Source: an uncultured Sphingobacteriia bacterium
GTDB lineage: Bacteria > Bacteroidota > Bacteroidia > Chitinophagales > Chitinophagaceae
Direction of reading: 5' to 3'
Length of the DNA: 5,669 bases
NCBI GenBank assembly: GCA_945957225.1
Contig: CAMFKK010000186.1
Coordinates: forward strand, 1 to 5,669
Shown here: piece by piece, positions 1 to 5,501 of the stretch
Layout: every line of letters starts with the position of its first letter
Numbering within the stretch: the first letter of the stretch is position 1
The notes under the pieces: generated by a model
The model's database searches: none
The model's input: the letters and a program-made list of their open reading frames with translations, nothing else
Told to the model about the DNA's origin: nothing
Translations under genes and position numbers: made by a program

Positions 1-10
1 AAACAAGCAT

Positions 11-427
11 ATGTATCCAGCTGAGATAGTATTACCAATGAAAGCAGAGTTAACGGAAAGTGGTTTTGATGAGTTATTAACCGCTGCCGAAGTTGATAGC
101 GTTTTGGGTCAAGAAGGAACTACATTAGTAGTTATTAATAGTGTATGTGGTTGTGCAGCAGGCACTTGTAGGCCAGGAGTGGTGATGGCAGTAGAAAATT
201 CTACTGTACGTCCTGACCGTTTAACTACCAGTTTTGCTGGTTTTGACGTAGAAGCAATCAATCAGGTACGTAAGCATTTATTGCCTTATCCTCCATCTTC
301 ACCAGCTATTGCATTATTTAAAGATGGCCAGTTGGTAAGCATGGTTGAGCGCCATCAAATTGAAGGCAGACCAGCCCAAGTTATTGCTCAACACCTGATT
401 TCTGTATTTAACGAGCATTGTAATTAA
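11..427 (+). CDS. BrxA/BrxB (YphP/YqiW) family bacilliredoxin
   Basis: A 138-residue cytosolic thioredoxin-fold protein of the bacilliredoxin family. The family removes bacillithiol from mixed disulfides on oxidised proteins, using a CxC rather than a CxxC active site. Visible here are VCGCAAG with C46 and C48, the segment PSSPAIALFKDG (96-106), which carries the thioredoxin-type proline region, and ERHQIEGR (113-120), a family hallmark. A third cysteine, C53, follows in GTCRPGV. The Bacillus proteins, as I recall them, have no Cys there, while Bacteroidota members commonly do. The length is close to the Bacillus proteins (about 144 residues). The ATG at 11 is chosen because MYPAEIVLPM matches the usual N-terminus in this phylum; only 10 nt of upstream sequence are visible, so its promoter lies outside. 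It is followed by its own terminator. bshB1, a bacillithiol biosynthesis gene, lies about 2.3 kb downstream. Family assignment is firm; whether it is closer to BrxA or BrxB cannot be told. Confidence 0.93.
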   Translation: MYPAEIVLPMKAELTESGFDELLTAAEVDSVLGQEGTTLVVINSVCGCAAGTCRPGVVMAVENSTVRPDRLTTSFAGFDVEAINQVRKHLLPYPPSSPAIALFKDGQLVSMVERHQIEGRPAQVIAQHLISVFNEHCN

Positions 428-467
428 GATTTTCTGTAAATTTGTTTTTAGATGGGTTAGTAAGTAT

Positions 468-500
468 GGGCCTCACGCAAGTGGGGCCTTATTTTTTTTA
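468..500 (+). terminator. Rho-independent terminator of the bacilliredoxin gene
   Basis: GGGCCTCAC (468-476) pairs with GTGGGGCCT (481-489) as a 9-bp stem containing two G-T wobbles. The loop is GCAA, a stable GNRA tetraloop. A TTATTTTTTT run follows immediately. It lies 41 nt past the bacilliredoxin stop, so lgt is probably transcribed separately. Confidence 0.85.
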
Positions 501-514
501 AGCTGTTATAGCCC

Positions 515-544
515 TTTTAGTTTCAATTTTTCTGACTAACATTG
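515..544 (+). promoter_or_regulatory. Weak candidate promoter for lgt
   Basis: TAACATTG (537-544) differs by one base from the Bacteroidota -7 consensus TAnnTTTG. The only -33-like element at about the right distance is TTTT at 515-518, with an 18-nt spacer, and it is poor. A promoter is expected here because a terminator precedes lgt, but this exact site is uncertain. Confidence 0.25.
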
Positions 545-587
545 TGCCTTTACAGACCATACTTTATCATTATTCAAGTAGTTGTTC

Positions 588-1733
588 ATGTATCCAAATC
601 TTTACTACGCTTTCAAGGATCTTTTTGGAATTGAATTGTCAGGTTTAAAATTGATTAATTCATTCGGATTTTTTGTGGCACTATGTTTTATCATAAGTGC
701 TTGGGCTTTAACCTTGGAATTAAGAAGAAAACAGCAGCAAGGTTTGTTTAGCTATACAGAAGAAAAAATTGTTATTGGTGCTCCTGCATCTATGATTGAT
801 TTGCTGTTAAATTTTTTATTAGGTTTTATTTTTGGATATAAAATCATTGGTGCATTTACCATACCTGATGCTTTGAATGATCCACAGGCATTTATTCTAT
901 CATCAAAGGGTAATTTGTTGTTAGGGATATTGGTTGGTTTGTTTTTTGCAGGTTTAAAATGGTATGAAAAGCACAAACAGCAATTAGCTACACCTGAAGA
1001 AAGAATCATCAGAATTTGGCCCCATGACAGGGTAGGAGACTTACTAATTTATGCAGCCGGTTTTGGTTTTTTGGGTGCCAAAATTTTTCATAACCTAGAA
1101 AATTGGAATGATTTTTCTAAAGATCCAATAGCTGCTTTATTATCTTTTAGTGGGCTTACATTTTATGGCGGATTAATCTGTGCAGGTGCTGCAATCATGA
1201 TTTATGCACGAAGAATCAAATTACCCATTATACATTTGGTAGATGCATTTGCTCCAATATTGATGTTGGGTTATGCAATAGGTAGAATTGGTTGTCAAGT
1301 AAGCGGTGATGGTGATTGGGGGATTCCTAATTTGAATCCCAAACCTTTTAGTTGGATGCCTGATTGGTTATGGGCTTACCAATATCCACATAATGTGGTT
1401 GGAGAAGGGGTACCTATTCCAGGATGTACAGGCCCTTATTGTAACCAATTGGTTCCTGCGGTTTATCCAACAGCGCTTTATGAAGTGATTCTTTGCTCTT
1501 TGATATTTATATTATTATGGTCTATTCGTAAAAAAATTAAAGTTCCTGGACAATTATTTGGAATCTATTTAATGTTCAATGGTGTTGAGCGTTTTTTAAT
1601 TGAAAGTATTAGGGTAAATACCAAATATGAGTCCCTACCTTTTCAGCCTACTCAGGCACAAATAATTTCCGTCATCTTATTAATCACTGGAATGCTATTA
1701 ACTTTTAATGCAAAAAAATGGCAAACTAAGTAA
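588..1733 (+). CDS. lgt: Prolipoprotein diacylglyceryl transferase (Lgt)
   Basis: An integral inner-membrane enzyme that transfers diacylglycerol from phosphatidylglycerol to the lipobox cysteine of prolipoproteins, the first step of lipoprotein maturation. With the ATG at 588 it has 381 residues, longer than the 291 of E. coli Lgt. Hydrophobic segments lie at roughly 22-42, 74-92, 108-123, 152-167, 184-206, 215-232, 298-314 and 356-373. Family motifs in order are TFYGGLI (191-197), GRIGCQVSGDGDWG (232-245), PTALYE (294-299) and ERFLIESIR (334-342). Where E. coli has HGGLIG and GRIGN, this protein has YGGLIC and GRIGC, so the His103 and Asn146 equivalents appear replaced; the signature Arg (R233) is kept. 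A long extracytoplasmic loop (about 246-293) contains CTGPYC (280-285), two cysteines that could form a disulfide. The reading frame extends to a TTG at 582, but the ATG two codons later gives the usual MYPNLYYAF start. It is monocistronic by appearance. Confidence 0.95.
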   Translation: MYPNLYYAFKDLFGIELSGLKLINSFGFFVALCFIISAWALTLELRRKQQQGLFSYTEEKIVIGAPASMIDLLLNFLLGFIFGYKIIGAFTIPDALNDPQAFILSSKGNLLLGILVGLFFAGLKWYEKHKQQLATPEERIIRIWPHDRVGDLLIYAAGFGFLGAKIFHNLENWNDFSKDPIAALLSFSGLTFYGGLICAGAAIMIYARRIKLPIIHLVDAFAPILMLGYAIGRIGCQVSGDGDWGIPNLNPKPFSWMPDWLWAYQYPHNVVGEGVPIPGCTGPYCNQLVPAVYPTALYEVILCSLIFILLWSIRKKIKVPGQLFGIYLMFNGVERFLIESIRVNTKYESLPFQPTQAQIISVILLITGMLLTFNAKKWQTK

Positions 1734-1741
1734 TAGCACCT

Positions 1742-1774
1742 TTTTAGAAATCCCCTGATTCCTATTTATCTTTG
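1742..1774 (+). promoter_or_regulatory. Candidate promoter for the yajQ-family gene
   Basis: TATCTTTG (1767-1774) is an exact match to the Bacteroidota -7 element TAnnTTTG. The -33 region is weak, with TTTT at 1742-1745 and a 21-nt spacer. Transcription would begin about 5-8 nt after the -7 box, leaving a very short leader before the ATG at 1789. It sits in the 55-nt gap after lgt. Confidence 0.5.
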
Positions 1775-1788
1775 CAAAAAATAATACA

Positions 1789-2280
1789 ATGCCTTCATTT
1801 GACATTTCTAGCAAGGTAGACTTGCAAACACTGGACAACGCAATCAATACCGTTAAAAAAGAAATAAGTACGCGTTTTGATTTCAAAAATTCACCAGTTG
1901 AAATTGAATTGAATAAAAAAGATTTTATTCTAAAGCTAGAAGTAGAGTCTGATATGAAAATGAAGCAAGTGATAGATGTGGTGATAAGCAGGTCCATGAA
2001 ACAAGGAATAGAAGCTTCTGCTTTTGATTTTGAAAAAGACGCGTATCCAAGTGGTAAAACCATTAAAAAGGATGTTCCTGTTAGAAACGGACTGAAACAG
2101 GAAGATGCTAAGAAAATTGTGAAATTGATCAAAGATAGTGGTTTAAAAGTACAGGCGGCCATTATGGACGATATTATTCGAGTAACTGCTAAGAAAATTG
2201 ACGATTTACAGGATGTAATAGCTCTTTGTAGAACATCTAACCTTGGAATTCCCTTACAATACATCAATATGAAGAGCTAA
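1789..2280 (+). CDS. yajQ: YajQ family nucleotide-binding protein (DUF520)
   Basis: A 163-residue cytosolic protein, the normal length for YajQ. The family has two ferredoxin-like domains. Members bind nucleotides, and Xanthomonas YajQ-family proteins bind cyclic di-GMP; the role in this phylum is not established, so no specific ligand is claimed. Recognisable features are the MPSFDI start, RFDFKNS (29-35), the KQGIEA segment (71-76), the second-domain stretch KVQAAIMDDIIRVTAKK (120-136) followed by DDLQ (138-141), and the C-terminal LGIPLQYINMK (152-162), where other members end in PLQFxNFR. The ATG at 1789 begins exactly at the conserved N-terminus. It is flanked by lgt (55 nt upstream) and the L31 gene (about 130 nt downstream). 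A 189-codon antisense frame over it is a coding shadow. Confidence 0.95.
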   Translation: MPSFDISSKVDLQTLDNAINTVKKEISTRFDFKNSPVEIELNKKDFILKLEVESDMKMKQVIDVVISRSMKQGIEASAFDFEKDAYPSGKTIKKDVPVRNGLKQEDAKKIVKLIKDSGLKVQAAIMDDIIRVTAKKIDDLQDVIALCRTSNLGIPLQYINMKS

Positions 2281-2294
2281 AAACGGGTTTTTAG
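2277..2294 (+). terminator. Possible weak terminator after yajQ
   Basis: CTAAAAA (2277-2283) and TTTTTAG (2288-2294) form a perfect 7-bp AT-rich stem around CGGG, starting inside the yajQ stop region. The low GC content and lack of a long T run after it make it a weak terminator at best. It could simply be a chance palindrome. Confidence 0.3.
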
Positions 2295-2324
2295 GGTATT
2301 TTAGCCTTAGAATCTTCATTTTCA

Positions 2325-2356
2325 TTTGGAATTCCATCCAGAACTGGTTAACTTTG
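2325..2356 (+). promoter_or_regulatory. Bacteroidota-type promoter for the L31 gene
   Basis: TTTG at 2325-2328 (-33) and TAACTTTG at 2349-2356 (-7, consensus TAnnTTTG) are separated by 20 nt, the spacing expected for the primary sigma factor of Bacteroidota. Both boxes are perfect. Transcription would start near 2362, giving a leader of about 48 nt before the ATG at 2410. This is the clearest promoter in the window and decides the L31 start. Confidence 0.85.
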
Positions 2357-2373
2357 CATTCCTAAAAAATAAC

Positions 2374-2393
2374 AGTACGGCAAAATCCGTACT
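2374..2393 (+). promoter_or_regulatory. Hairpin in the L31 mRNA leader, possible autoregulatory element
   Basis: AGTACGG (2374-2380) and CCGTACT (2387-2393) are perfectly complementary across a CAAAAT loop. The hairpin falls in the predicted 5' untranslated region and ends 16 nt before the L31 start codon. No T run follows, so it is not a simple terminator. Ribosomal protein leaders that sense their own product are known for L31 in other phyla; that this is one is inference. Confidence 0.5.
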
Positions 2394-2409
2394 ACCTAAA
2401 TCAAATAAA

Positions 2410-2661
2410 ATGAAACAAGGTATCCATCCAGAAAATTACCGTTTTGTAGTGTTCAAAGACATGAGTAACGGTGAAGCTTTTTTGAGCAAATCTACTGCTA
2501 ACTCTAAAGAAACCATTTTGTGGGAAGACGGTAATGAATATCCAGTTATTAAATTGGAAATTTCTAATACTTCACATCCTTTCTACACTGGTAAAACCAT
2601 GTTGGTTGACACAGCAGGACGTATTGATAAGTTCAAAAAGCGTTACGCCAAGAAAGACTAA
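2410..2661 (+). CDS. rpmE2: 50S ribosomal protein L31 type B
   Basis: An 83-residue ribosomal large-subunit protein, which in bacteria sits at the intersubunit bridge near the central protuberance. It begins MKQGIHPENYRFVVFKD and carries the diagnostic SHPFYTGK (55-62) and DTAGRIDKFKKRY (67-79). It contains no cysteine, so it is the zinc-free type B (C-minus) form rather than the zinc-binding type A. The reading frame continues 28 codons upstream to a TTG at 2326, but that stretch contains both promoter boxes and the leader hairpin, and the ATG at 2410 gives the normal family length and N-terminus. No Shine-Dalgarno is seen; the A-rich AAATAAA directly precedes the ATG. It is transcribed alone, between its own promoter and a strong terminator. 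Confidence 0.96.
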   Translation: MKQGIHPENYRFVVFKDMSNGEAFLSKSTANSKETILWEDGNEYPVIKLEISNTSHPFYTGKTMLVDTAGRIDKFKKRYAKKD

Positions 2662-2677
2662 TCTTCTTGAAAATAGC

Positions 2678-2713
2678 AAAAATCCCGTCCCGAGTAATTT
2701 GGACGGGATTTTT
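2678..2713 (+). terminator. Strong Rho-independent terminator after L31
   Basis: AAAAATCCCGTCC (2678-2690) and GGACGGGATTTTT (2701-2713) form a perfect 13-bp stem with a 10-nt loop. The GC-rich core flanked by A and T tracts could terminate on either strand, but only the plus-strand L31 transcript runs into it. It isolates L31 from the bshB1 operon. Confidence 0.93.
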
Positions 2714-2729
2714 ATTGGGTTCTCCCCAG

Positions 2730-2737
2730 TAACTTTA
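2730..2737 (+). promoter_or_regulatory. Candidate -7 element for the bshB1-aguBA operon
   Basis: TAACTTTA matches the Bacteroidota -7 consensus TAnnTTTG except for the last base. No TTG lies at the expected -33 distance (about 2706-2711); that position is taken by the 3' arm and T tract of the L31 terminator. A promoter is expected in this 41-nt gap, because the terminator is strong and bshB1 follows at once, but its exact position is uncertain. Confidence 0.4.
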
Positions 2738-2754
2738 CATTCTAAATTTTGAAC

Positions 2755-3483
2755 ATGAAATTGCAAATACTGGCTATAGGGGTGCATCCGGATGATGTGG
2801 AATTGGGTTGTGCTGGAACCTTGCTAGCTGCCATAGATGAGGGTAAAAAAGTAGGTATACTTGATTTGACTAAGGGTGAGTTAGGAACAAGGGGTACAAT
2901 AGAAACTAGAAAAACAGAAGCAAGAAATGCTGCAGATATATTGGGTATTGAGGTAAGGGAAAATTTAGGAATGGCCGATGGCTTTTTTCAAAATGATGAA
3001 GCCCACCAACGAATGTTGATTACTGCCATTCGCAAATATCAGCCCGATATCATTTTAGCCAATGCCCCAGAAGACAGACACCCTGACCATGGAAGAAGTG
3101 CAAGGTTGATTTCAGACGCTGCATTTCTATCAGGCTTGCGTAAGATTGAAACCCAAATAGATGGTATAAGCCAAGCTGCTTGGCGCCCAGCTTATGTATT
3201 CCATTATATTCAGGATAGATTTATCCAACCAAGTTTTGTTATTGATATCTCTCAATACATGGATAAAAAGATTGAGTCTGTATTAGCCTATACCACCCAG
3301 TTTTATAATCCAGATTTGAACGAGCCTCAAACCTATATTTCTTCCCCACAATTCATTGAGTCAGTGAAAGCAAGGGCCATGATGTTGGGCAAAAGAATAG
3401 GGGTAAATTATGCTGAGGGGTATATTTCAGAAAAAATGATTGGAATCAAAAGCTTAGACAATATCATTCAACTAGCTACTTAA
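2755..3483 (+). CDS. bshB1: Bacillithiol biosynthesis deacetylase BshB1
   Basis: A 242-residue cytosolic zinc hydrolase of the LmbE/PIG-L family. BshB1 deacetylates N-acetylglucosaminyl-malate to glucosaminyl-malate, the second step of bacillithiol synthesis after BshA and before BshC. The family's zinc and catalytic residues are visible: HPDDVELG (11-18) supplies H11 and D14 as ligands with D13 as general base, and HPDH (109-112) supplies H112. GELGTRG (41-47) and the C-terminal NYAEGYISEKMIG (218-230) are typical of BshB1 and help separate it from other LmbE-like deacetylases such as BshB2 or MshB. The frame opens at a TTG (2749), but the ATG at 2755 gives the family start MKLQILAIGVHPDD. 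It is the first gene of an apparent operon with aguB (12-nt gap) and aguA. The bacilliredoxin gene upstream supports bacillithiol use in this organism. Confidence 0.92.
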   Translation: MKLQILAIGVHPDDVELGCAGTLLAAIDEGKKVGILDLTKGELGTRGTIETRKTEARNAADILGIEVRENLGMADGFFQNDEAHQRMLITAIRKYQPDIILANAPEDRHPDHGRSARLISDAAFLSGLRKIETQIDGISQAAWRPAYVFHYIQDRFIQPSFVIDISQYMDKKIESVLAYTTQFYNPDLNEPQTYISSPQFIESVKARAMMLGKRIGVNYAEGYISEKMIGIKSLDNIIQLAT

Positions 3484-3495
3484 TACATGTAAACT

Positions 3496-4371
3496 ATGTC
3501 AAAAATTGCCATTGGGTTGGTACAGATGACCTGTTCTGCTTCTAAAGAGGCCAATATGGCCAAAACAGTTCTAAAAATAAGAGAAGCAGCTGCAAAGGGT
3601 GCTCAAATTATTTGCTTGCAGGAATTGTTTACTTCCCTTTATTTCTGTGATGTAGAAGCCTATGAAAATTTCCTTTTGGCAGAAGCCATTCCTGGGCCAT
3701 CTACAGAATCATTAAGTCTATTAGCCGCTGAATTAAAAGTGGTGATTATTGCATCATTATTTGAAAAGAGAACTGAAGGTTTATACCATAACACAACAGC
3801 GGTATTGGACGCTGATGGTGCTTATTTGGGTAAGTATCGCAAAATGCATATTCCAGATGATCCTGCCTATTATGAGAAATTTTATTTTACGCCAGGCGAT
3901 TTGGGCTATAAGGTTTTTCAAACCAAATATGCCAAATTAGGTGTTTTAATATGTTGGGATCAGTGGTACCCAGAAGCGTCAAGAATTACCGCATTAATGG
4001 GAGCAGAAGTATTGTTTTATCCAACAGCCATAGGTTGGGCTACCTCACAAGATGAAGCTACTAATACGGAACAATACAATGCATGGCAAACCATTCAAAG
4101 AAGCCATGCGGTGGCAAATGGGGTTCACGTAGTTAGTGTAAATAGGGTAGGCTTGGAACAAGACGGAGCTATGCAATTTTGGGGAGGAAGTTTTGTTAGT
4201 AATCCTTTTGGGTCTTTATTATACAAAGCATCTCATGATCAAGAAGAAGTAGCTGTTGTAAATATTGATACCCAAGCAACTGATAGGTATAGGACTCACT
4301 GGCCTTTCTTGCGCGATAGGAGAATAGATTCTTATCAACCCATTACCAAACGTTTTATTGACGAAGACTAA
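3496..4371 (+). CDS. aguB: N-carbamoylputrescine amidase (AguB)
   Basis: A 291-residue cytosolic carbon-nitrogen hydrolase of the nitrilase superfamily. It hydrolyses N-carbamoylputrescine to putrescine, CO2 and ammonia. The Glu-Lys-Cys triad is evident: E43 in CLQELF, K116 in YRKMHIPDD and C153 in LICWDQWYPE. Other hallmarks of the AguB subgroup are the EKFYFTPGD segment (127-135), the GWATSQ region (180-185) and the C-terminal THWPFLRDRRIDSY (267-280). The length matches plant and bacterial AguB (about 290-300). Placement immediately before aguA (9-nt gap) makes the substrate assignment strong, because nitrilase homologues are otherwise hard to tell apart. The ATG at 3496 is 12 nt after the bshB1 stop, without a Shine-Dalgarno sequence. 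Transcription is probably from the bshB1 promoter. Confidence 0.94.
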   Translation: MSKIAIGLVQMTCSASKEANMAKTVLKIREAAAKGAQIICLQELFTSLYFCDVEAYENFLLAEAIPGPSTESLSLLAAELKVVIIASLFEKRTEGLYHNTTAVLDADGAYLGKYRKMHIPDDPAYYEKFYFTPGDLGYKVFQTKYAKLGVLICWDQWYPEASRITALMGAEVLFYPTAIGWATSQDEATNTEQYNAWQTIQRSHAVANGVHVVSVNRVGLEQDGAMQFWGGSFVSNPFGSLLYKASHDQEEVAVVNIDTQATDRYRTHWPFLRDRRIDSYQPITKRFIDED

Positions 4372-4380
4372 AAGAAATAC

Positions 4381-5439
4381 ATGTCATTAAAAAATACTAG
4401 CGGCATTATTCCAGCAAAATTGGGATATCAGTTTCCAGCAGAGTTTGCGCCTCATCTAGCAACCTGGTTAAGTTGGCCGCACAAAGAAGCTAGTTGGCCT
4501 GGAAAGATTGAAAGCATTTACCCTAATTATGCTTTGTTTATTAAATATTTGTCAATAGGTGAAGAAGTTAGGATTAATGTAGTAGATGAAGCCATGAAAT
4601 CATTTGCAATTGAGCATTTGAAAAAGGCGGGTGTAGATCTAGGTAAAGTTAGTTTTTTTATGCATCCTACAAATGATGCTTGGTGCAGAGATCATGGACC
4701 AGCTTTTCTGATCAATGAAGCAGCTGCTGAAAGAAAAGTAATAGTAGATTGGAATTATAATGCTTGGGGTAATAAATATCCACCATATGACTTAGATGAT
4801 GTGATTCCAACCTTAATTGGGAAACATTTTAATTTGCCTGTTTTTCATCCGGGCATAGTCATGGAGGGAGGTTCAGTTGAATTTAATGGAAAGGGGAGTT
4901 TAATGACTTCTAAAGCCTGTTTGTTGAATGAGAATAGAAACCCTCATTTAAGTCAATCAGAGATTGAACACTATCTTTCTAATTATTATGGTGTTGATCA
5001 AATACTATGGGTGGATGATGGTATTGTTGGTGATGATACGGATGGACATATTGACGATACTGTTAGATTTGTCAATGAAGACACGGTTATCACTGTTGTG
5101 GAATCAAATCAGCAAGATGAAAATTATGTGCTTTTACAGACCAATCTGAAGCAATTAAAAGCTATGCGCTTATTGAATGGCAAACAATTAAATATTGTTG
5201 AACTTCCTATGCCAGATGCGGTAATTTATGAAGATCAAAGACTTCCAGCATCTTATGCTAATTTTTATATTAGCAATCAACATGTGATTGTACCCACATT
5301 CCGTTCTAAAAAAGACGACCAAGCTTTGCAAATTATTGCTGACTGTTTTCCAAATAGAGAAACAGTAGGAATAGATTCAACCGATATTATTTGGGGATTA
5401 GGTAGCTTCCATTGTTTAAGTCAACAGGAGCCTTTATAA
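4381..5439 (+). CDS. aguA: Agmatine deiminase (AguA, agmatine iminohydrolase)
   Basis: A 352-residue cytosolic enzyme of the peptidylarginine deiminase-like (PAD/GME) superfamily. It converts agmatine to N-carbamoylputrescine and ammonia, the step before AguB. By comparison with known agmatine deiminases, the active-site residues are D104 (AWCRDHGPAF), E162 (MEGGSVEFNG), H223 and D225 (DDTDGHIDD), and the nucleophile C345 (GLGSFHCLSQQEP). The plant and enterococcal enzymes read GGGNIHCITQQ at the last motif, so this is a divergent but intact version. The substrate-side NDAW motif (98-101) is also present. It is the last gene of the apparent bshB1-aguB-aguA operon and is followed within 30 nt by a strong terminator. 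A related protein-arginine deiminase activity is possible in this superfamily, but the adjacent aguB argues for agmatine. Confidence 0.94.
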   Translation: MSLKNTSGIIPAKLGYQFPAEFAPHLATWLSWPHKEASWPGKIESIYPNYALFIKYLSIGEEVRINVVDEAMKSFAIEHLKKAGVDLGKVSFFMHPTNDAWCRDHGPAFLINEAAAERKVIVDWNYNAWGNKYPPYDLDDVIPTLIGKHFNLPVFHPGIVMEGGSVEFNGKGSLMTSKACLLNENRNPHLSQSEIEHYLSNYYGVDQILWVDDGIVGDDTDGHIDDTVRFVNEDTVITVVESNQQDENYVLLQTNLKQLKAMRLLNGKQLNIVELPMPDAVIYEDQRLPASYANFYISNQHVIVPTFRSKKDDQALQIIADCFPNRETVGIDSTDIIWGLGSFHCLSQQEPL

Positions 5440-5466
5440 CTCAAAAATTATTTTAAAAAAAATATC

Positions 5467-5501
5467 AAAAAGCAAGTAGTTGATTAAACTACTTGCTTTT
5501 T
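5467..5501. terminator. Bidirectional terminator between convergent genes
   Basis: AAAAAGCAAGTAGTT (5467-5481) and AACTACTTGCTTTTT (5487-5501) form a perfect 15-bp stem around a GATTA loop. The plus strand has a T tract after the stem for the aguA transcript. On the minus strand the A-rich stretch 5453-5471 reads as T runs for the opposing gene. The right arm and loop are also the last codons and stop of the minus-strand gene. Confidence 0.93.

Larger units (their letters stand above)
2755..5439 (+). other. Predicted operon bshB1-aguB-aguA
   Basis: Three plus-strand genes are separated by only 12 and 9 nt, with no hairpin or promoter-like element in either gap. They are bounded by a strong terminator on the left (2678-2713) and another on the right (5467-5501). 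The unit combines one bacillithiol step with the two-step conversion of agmatine to putrescine. Co-transcription is inferred from spacing only. Confidence 0.75.

Noticed and set aside
428..587. Possible small gene or RNA in the 160-nt gap between the bacilliredoxin gene and lgt
   Set aside because: Apart from the terminator and a weak promoter-like box, I see no codon pattern, repeat or further stable hairpin.
752..1009. 85-codon minus-strand frame inside lgt
   Set aside because: It lies wholly within a well-supported membrane protein gene and shows no recognisable motif.
1698..2267. 189-codon open frame on the minus strand, antisense to yajQ
   Set aside because: The yajQ protein on the other strand is fully recognisable. 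The antisense product is a low-complexity Ser/Leu/Ile/Phe-rich string with no family features, as expected when the complement of a Lys- and Asp-rich gene stays open.
2534..2787. Two short overlapping frames (2534-2752 plus, 2572-2787 minus) spanning the L31 end, the terminator and the bshB1 start
   Set aside because: Both run through a perfect terminator hairpin and overlap two real genes; neither product has recognisable features.
3487..3492. ATGTAA minimal start-stop just before aguB
   Set aside because: A start codon directly followed by a stop can stall ribosomes, but this 6-nt occurrence in a 12-nt gap is expected by chance in AT-rich DNA, and no ribosome-binding signal supports it.
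3749..3940. 63-codon frame inside aguB in another phase
   Set aside because: It overlaps the conserved catalytic Lys region of aguB and is a frame shadow.
4964..5149. 61-codon frame inside aguA in another phase
   Set aside because: It overlaps the conserved DDTDGHIDD region of aguA and is a frame shadow rich in Ile, Leu and Met.
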